DNA from: an archaeon
Lineage (GTDB): Archaea; Thermoproteota; Nitrososphaeria; Nitrososphaerales; UBA183
DNA length: 6,337 nt
Assembly (NCBI GenBank): GCA_021828185.1
Contig: JAKASI010000026.1
Location: forward strand, 1 to 6,337
Reading direction: 5' to 3'
In this document: in pieces, positions 4,946 through 6,337 of the stretch
Position numbering within the stretch: the first letter of the stretch is position 1
How the letters are laid out: each line of letters starts with the position of its first letter
Notes under the pieces: model-generated
What the model was told of the DNA's origin: nothing
Seen by the model: only the letters and a program-made list of their open reading frames with translations
Database searches by the model: none
Translations under genes and position numbers: made by a program

Positions 4946-6256
4946 GTGCCCAAGCCAGGTTTCGCCCCCAAGATTGCATTCGCTGCGTCGGTCGGCTCTT
5001 TCATCGAGTGGTTTGATTTCTTCATCGCCACCACGGCTGCCGTCGTAGTGTGGCCGGCGTTGTTCTTCCCGTCATCTTCCCCTGGCGTGTCCCTCATCTT
5101 CGCTCTCACCAGCGTGCTGGCGGCTAAAGCCGCTGCCCCCGTAGGCGCGGCGATATTCGGGCACTACGGGGACAGAAAGGGGCGCAGGGCCGGGGTGACT
5201 TGGTCCTTGGTTCTGACAGGACTCGCATCTCTCGGCGTCGCACTGACCCCTGGTTACGCGACGCTTGGAATCCTGAGTGCGGTCTTAATCTTCGTGCTGA
5301 GGATTCTTTCTGGAATCGGTTTCGGCGGAGACTACGGTCCGTCGGTCACATGGGTGACCGAAGCCTCGCATGCGTCGAGATGGCGCGGTTTCTGGGGCTC
5401 TTGGGTCGGGTCTGCTATTCAACTTGGGACCATCGCGTCGAGCCTGAGCTTTTCGGTCGCTTCGTCGGTCCTCCCCCAAGCCGCGTTTCTACAATGGGGC
5501 TGGCGTGTCATATTTGTCCTGGGAAGTCTGGCTGCCCTGGTCGGGATAATAGTCCGTTTGAGATCTGCAGAGAGCCCTCTGTACGAGGACCTAAAGGCCA
5601 AGGGTGGAGTGGAAATGTCGCCCCTAGTGGCGACTGCGAAGAGGAATTGGAAGAAGATTCTCGTATTGACCATCCCCTGGGGGGCAATTTACGGAGTGGG
5701 TAACATGGTCGGCCAAGTGGGAGGACAGGCGTATCTGAAAGCCCTGCACGTCCCCATCCCTCTCATAACCTTCTCTGTGGCCATGGCGGCGACGTTCGCC
5801 CTGTTCATGGGAACTGGACTGGCCGTGCTATCGGACGTCTTTCCCCGCGGGAGAAAGTGGATAATCATCATTCTGATGGGGGCGGTGGCATTGTCATCCA
5901 CGTTCACGTTCAGGCTGTACCAGAGCGGGACGCCCTTCGGGGTCGTGGCAGGGATGATATCGGTCTTCGGCTTGACTAGCTCGACTTCACAGATATTCCC
6001 CGCCTTTCTCACTGACCAGTTCGGCACAAGCATCAGGACTTCAGGGACGGGCTTGGTCGCTGAGATTGGCAGCTTAATCAGCGGTCTCTTCACCAGTCCA
6101 ATCATACCTATCCTGATATCGCTCAACGGTGGCTTGATCATCGCCTCGGTTTCCGGCTTCGTCGCGGTCGCGATCGTCTCGATGATCATCGGGATATCCT
6201 TACTGTTGCTCTTCAAGGAGAACCGTCCCTCCGACCTCAACTCCCCTGCTGGATGA
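4946..6256 (+). CDS. MFS transporter, metabolite:H+ symporter type
   Basis: This encodes 436 residues starting at GTG 4946, the only reasonable start before TM1; length is normal. Proteins of this type (ProP, ShiA and citrate/alpha-ketoglutarate permeases) use the proton gradient to import organic acids or osmolytes. Signatures are SFIEWFDFFIATTAA in TM1 (Glu21, Asp24), motif A GHYGDRKGRR between TM2 and TM3 (72-81), RILSGIGFGGDYG (119-131) in TM4, EASHASRWRGFWGSW, and LQWGWRVIFVLG leading into TM6. SDVFPRGRK is a second motif A-like loop in the C-terminal half. About twelve hydrophobic segments are visible, with a polar central loop (SAESPLYEDLKAKGG). The substrate cannot be read from sequence. 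Divergence from an acyl-activating ligase suggests a carboxylate. Confidence 0.9.
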   Translation: MPKPGFAPKIAFAASVGSFIEWFDFFIATTAAVVVWPALFFPSSSPGVSLIFALTSVLAAKAAAPVGAAIFGHYGDRKGRRAGVTWSLVLTGLASLGVALTPGYATLGILSAVLIFVLRILSGIGFGGDYGPSVTWVTEASHASRWRGFWGSWVGSAIQLGTIASSLSFSVASSVLPQAAFLQWGWRVIFVLGSLAALVGIIVRLRSAESPLYEDLKAKGGVEMSPLVATAKRNWKKILVLTIPWGAIYGVGNMVGQVGGQAYLKALHVPIPLITFSVAMAATFALFMGTGLAVLSDVFPRGRKWIIIILMGAVALSSTFTFRLYQSGTPFGVVAGMISVFGLTSSTSQIFPAFLTDQFGTSIRTSGTGLVAEIGSLISGLFTSPIIPILISLNGGLIIASVSGFVAVAIVSMIIGISLLLLFKENRPSDLNSPAG

Positions 6257-6337
6257 GCCGTCTCACGGACAACTTATTGGAGCTGTTTCTCCCTTCCCGC
6301 CAGCAGCCCAGGCCGCACTTTGGGGCAGCGAACGCCT
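6257..6337. other. Downstream flank of the transporter gene
   Basis: No complete gene is visible. A pyrimidine-rich run at 6284-6298 (TGTTTCTCCC and following bases) might be a weak terminator. Two minus-strand frames are open at the right edge, one as far as the end of the transporter gene, so the 3' end of a converging gene could begin here; nothing in them is recognisable. Confidence 0.2.

Noticed and set aside
4937..4947. 11-bp match TTCAAACCCGG to the minus strand of repeat B
   Set aside because: The match does not extend into the rest of the repeat, so it is most likely chance.
4726..5109. N-terminal extension of the ligase frame to an ATG at 5109
   Set aside because: It would overlap the start of the MFS gene and adds 128 residues of low-complexity, non-family sequence. 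The family core begins near ATG 4725.
5200..6240. Long alternate frames inside the transporter gene on both strands
   Set aside because: They are shadows of a GC-rich membrane protein gene and show no recognisable domains.
1..6337. CRISPR array, rRNA gene, transposase or integrase
   Set aside because: No regularly spaced short repeats, no rRNA signature and no recombinase-like protein are visible in any frame.

Overview
The window looks like a piece of an archaeal genome, probably assembled from environmental DNA. I infer this from four things: a VapC/PIN toxin-like gene, a Bles03/DUF1917-type (eIF4E-like fold) gene, TATA-like boxes about 25-30 bp ahead of likely leaderless starts with no Shine-Dalgarno motifs, and a pyrimidine/T-tract terminator with no hairpin. 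Composition is moderately GC-rich. I cannot name a lineage. Thermoproteota (Nitrososphaeria-like) or Thermoplasmata are guesses only.

Left part (1-2110): the 3' two-thirds of a PIN-domain ribonuclease gene runs in from the left edge. It is followed by a noncoding stretch holding repeat copy A (346-502). A DUF1917/Bles03-like gene (645-1139, +) comes next and converges with a class I SAM-dependent methyltransferase gene (1194-1916, -). Near-identical 25-bp direct repeats (548-572 and 1153-1177) flank the DUF1917 gene. The methyltransferase reading frame continues upstream of its first ATG with coding-like codons but no usual start, which suggests a decayed or frameshifted N-terminus.

Middle (2111-3376): repeat copy B (2111-2276) precedes a small secreted-protein gene (2357-2971, +) that has a signal peptide and a T-tract terminator. 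Downstream, facing it, is a broken GT4-type glycosyltransferase gene (2968-3376, -). It keeps only its N-terminal region, which is also frameshifted.

Right part (3391-6337): a PaaK/CapK-like adenylate-forming ligase gene (3391-4725, -) lies 14 bp upstream of the glycosyltransferase remnant, so the two were probably one operon. It is divergent from an MFS transporter gene of the metabolite:H+ symporter type (4946-6256, +). The shared 220-bp intergenic region holds a GC-rich hairpin and TATA-like boxes. The ligase and transporter could together import and activate an organic acid, or the ligase could have served surface-polysaccharide synthesis with the glycosyltransferase.

The most interesting signal is the repeat pair A/B. 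Over 131 nt the copies align without gaps at 81% identity (106/131). Several differences preserve base pairing in predicted + strand hairpins, including one full A-T to G-C compensatory change. An AT-rich ATAGTRAA element lies 29-33 nt ahead of each copy. Together these suggest a repeated, structured and possibly transcribed RNA element of unknown function sitting before accessory genes.
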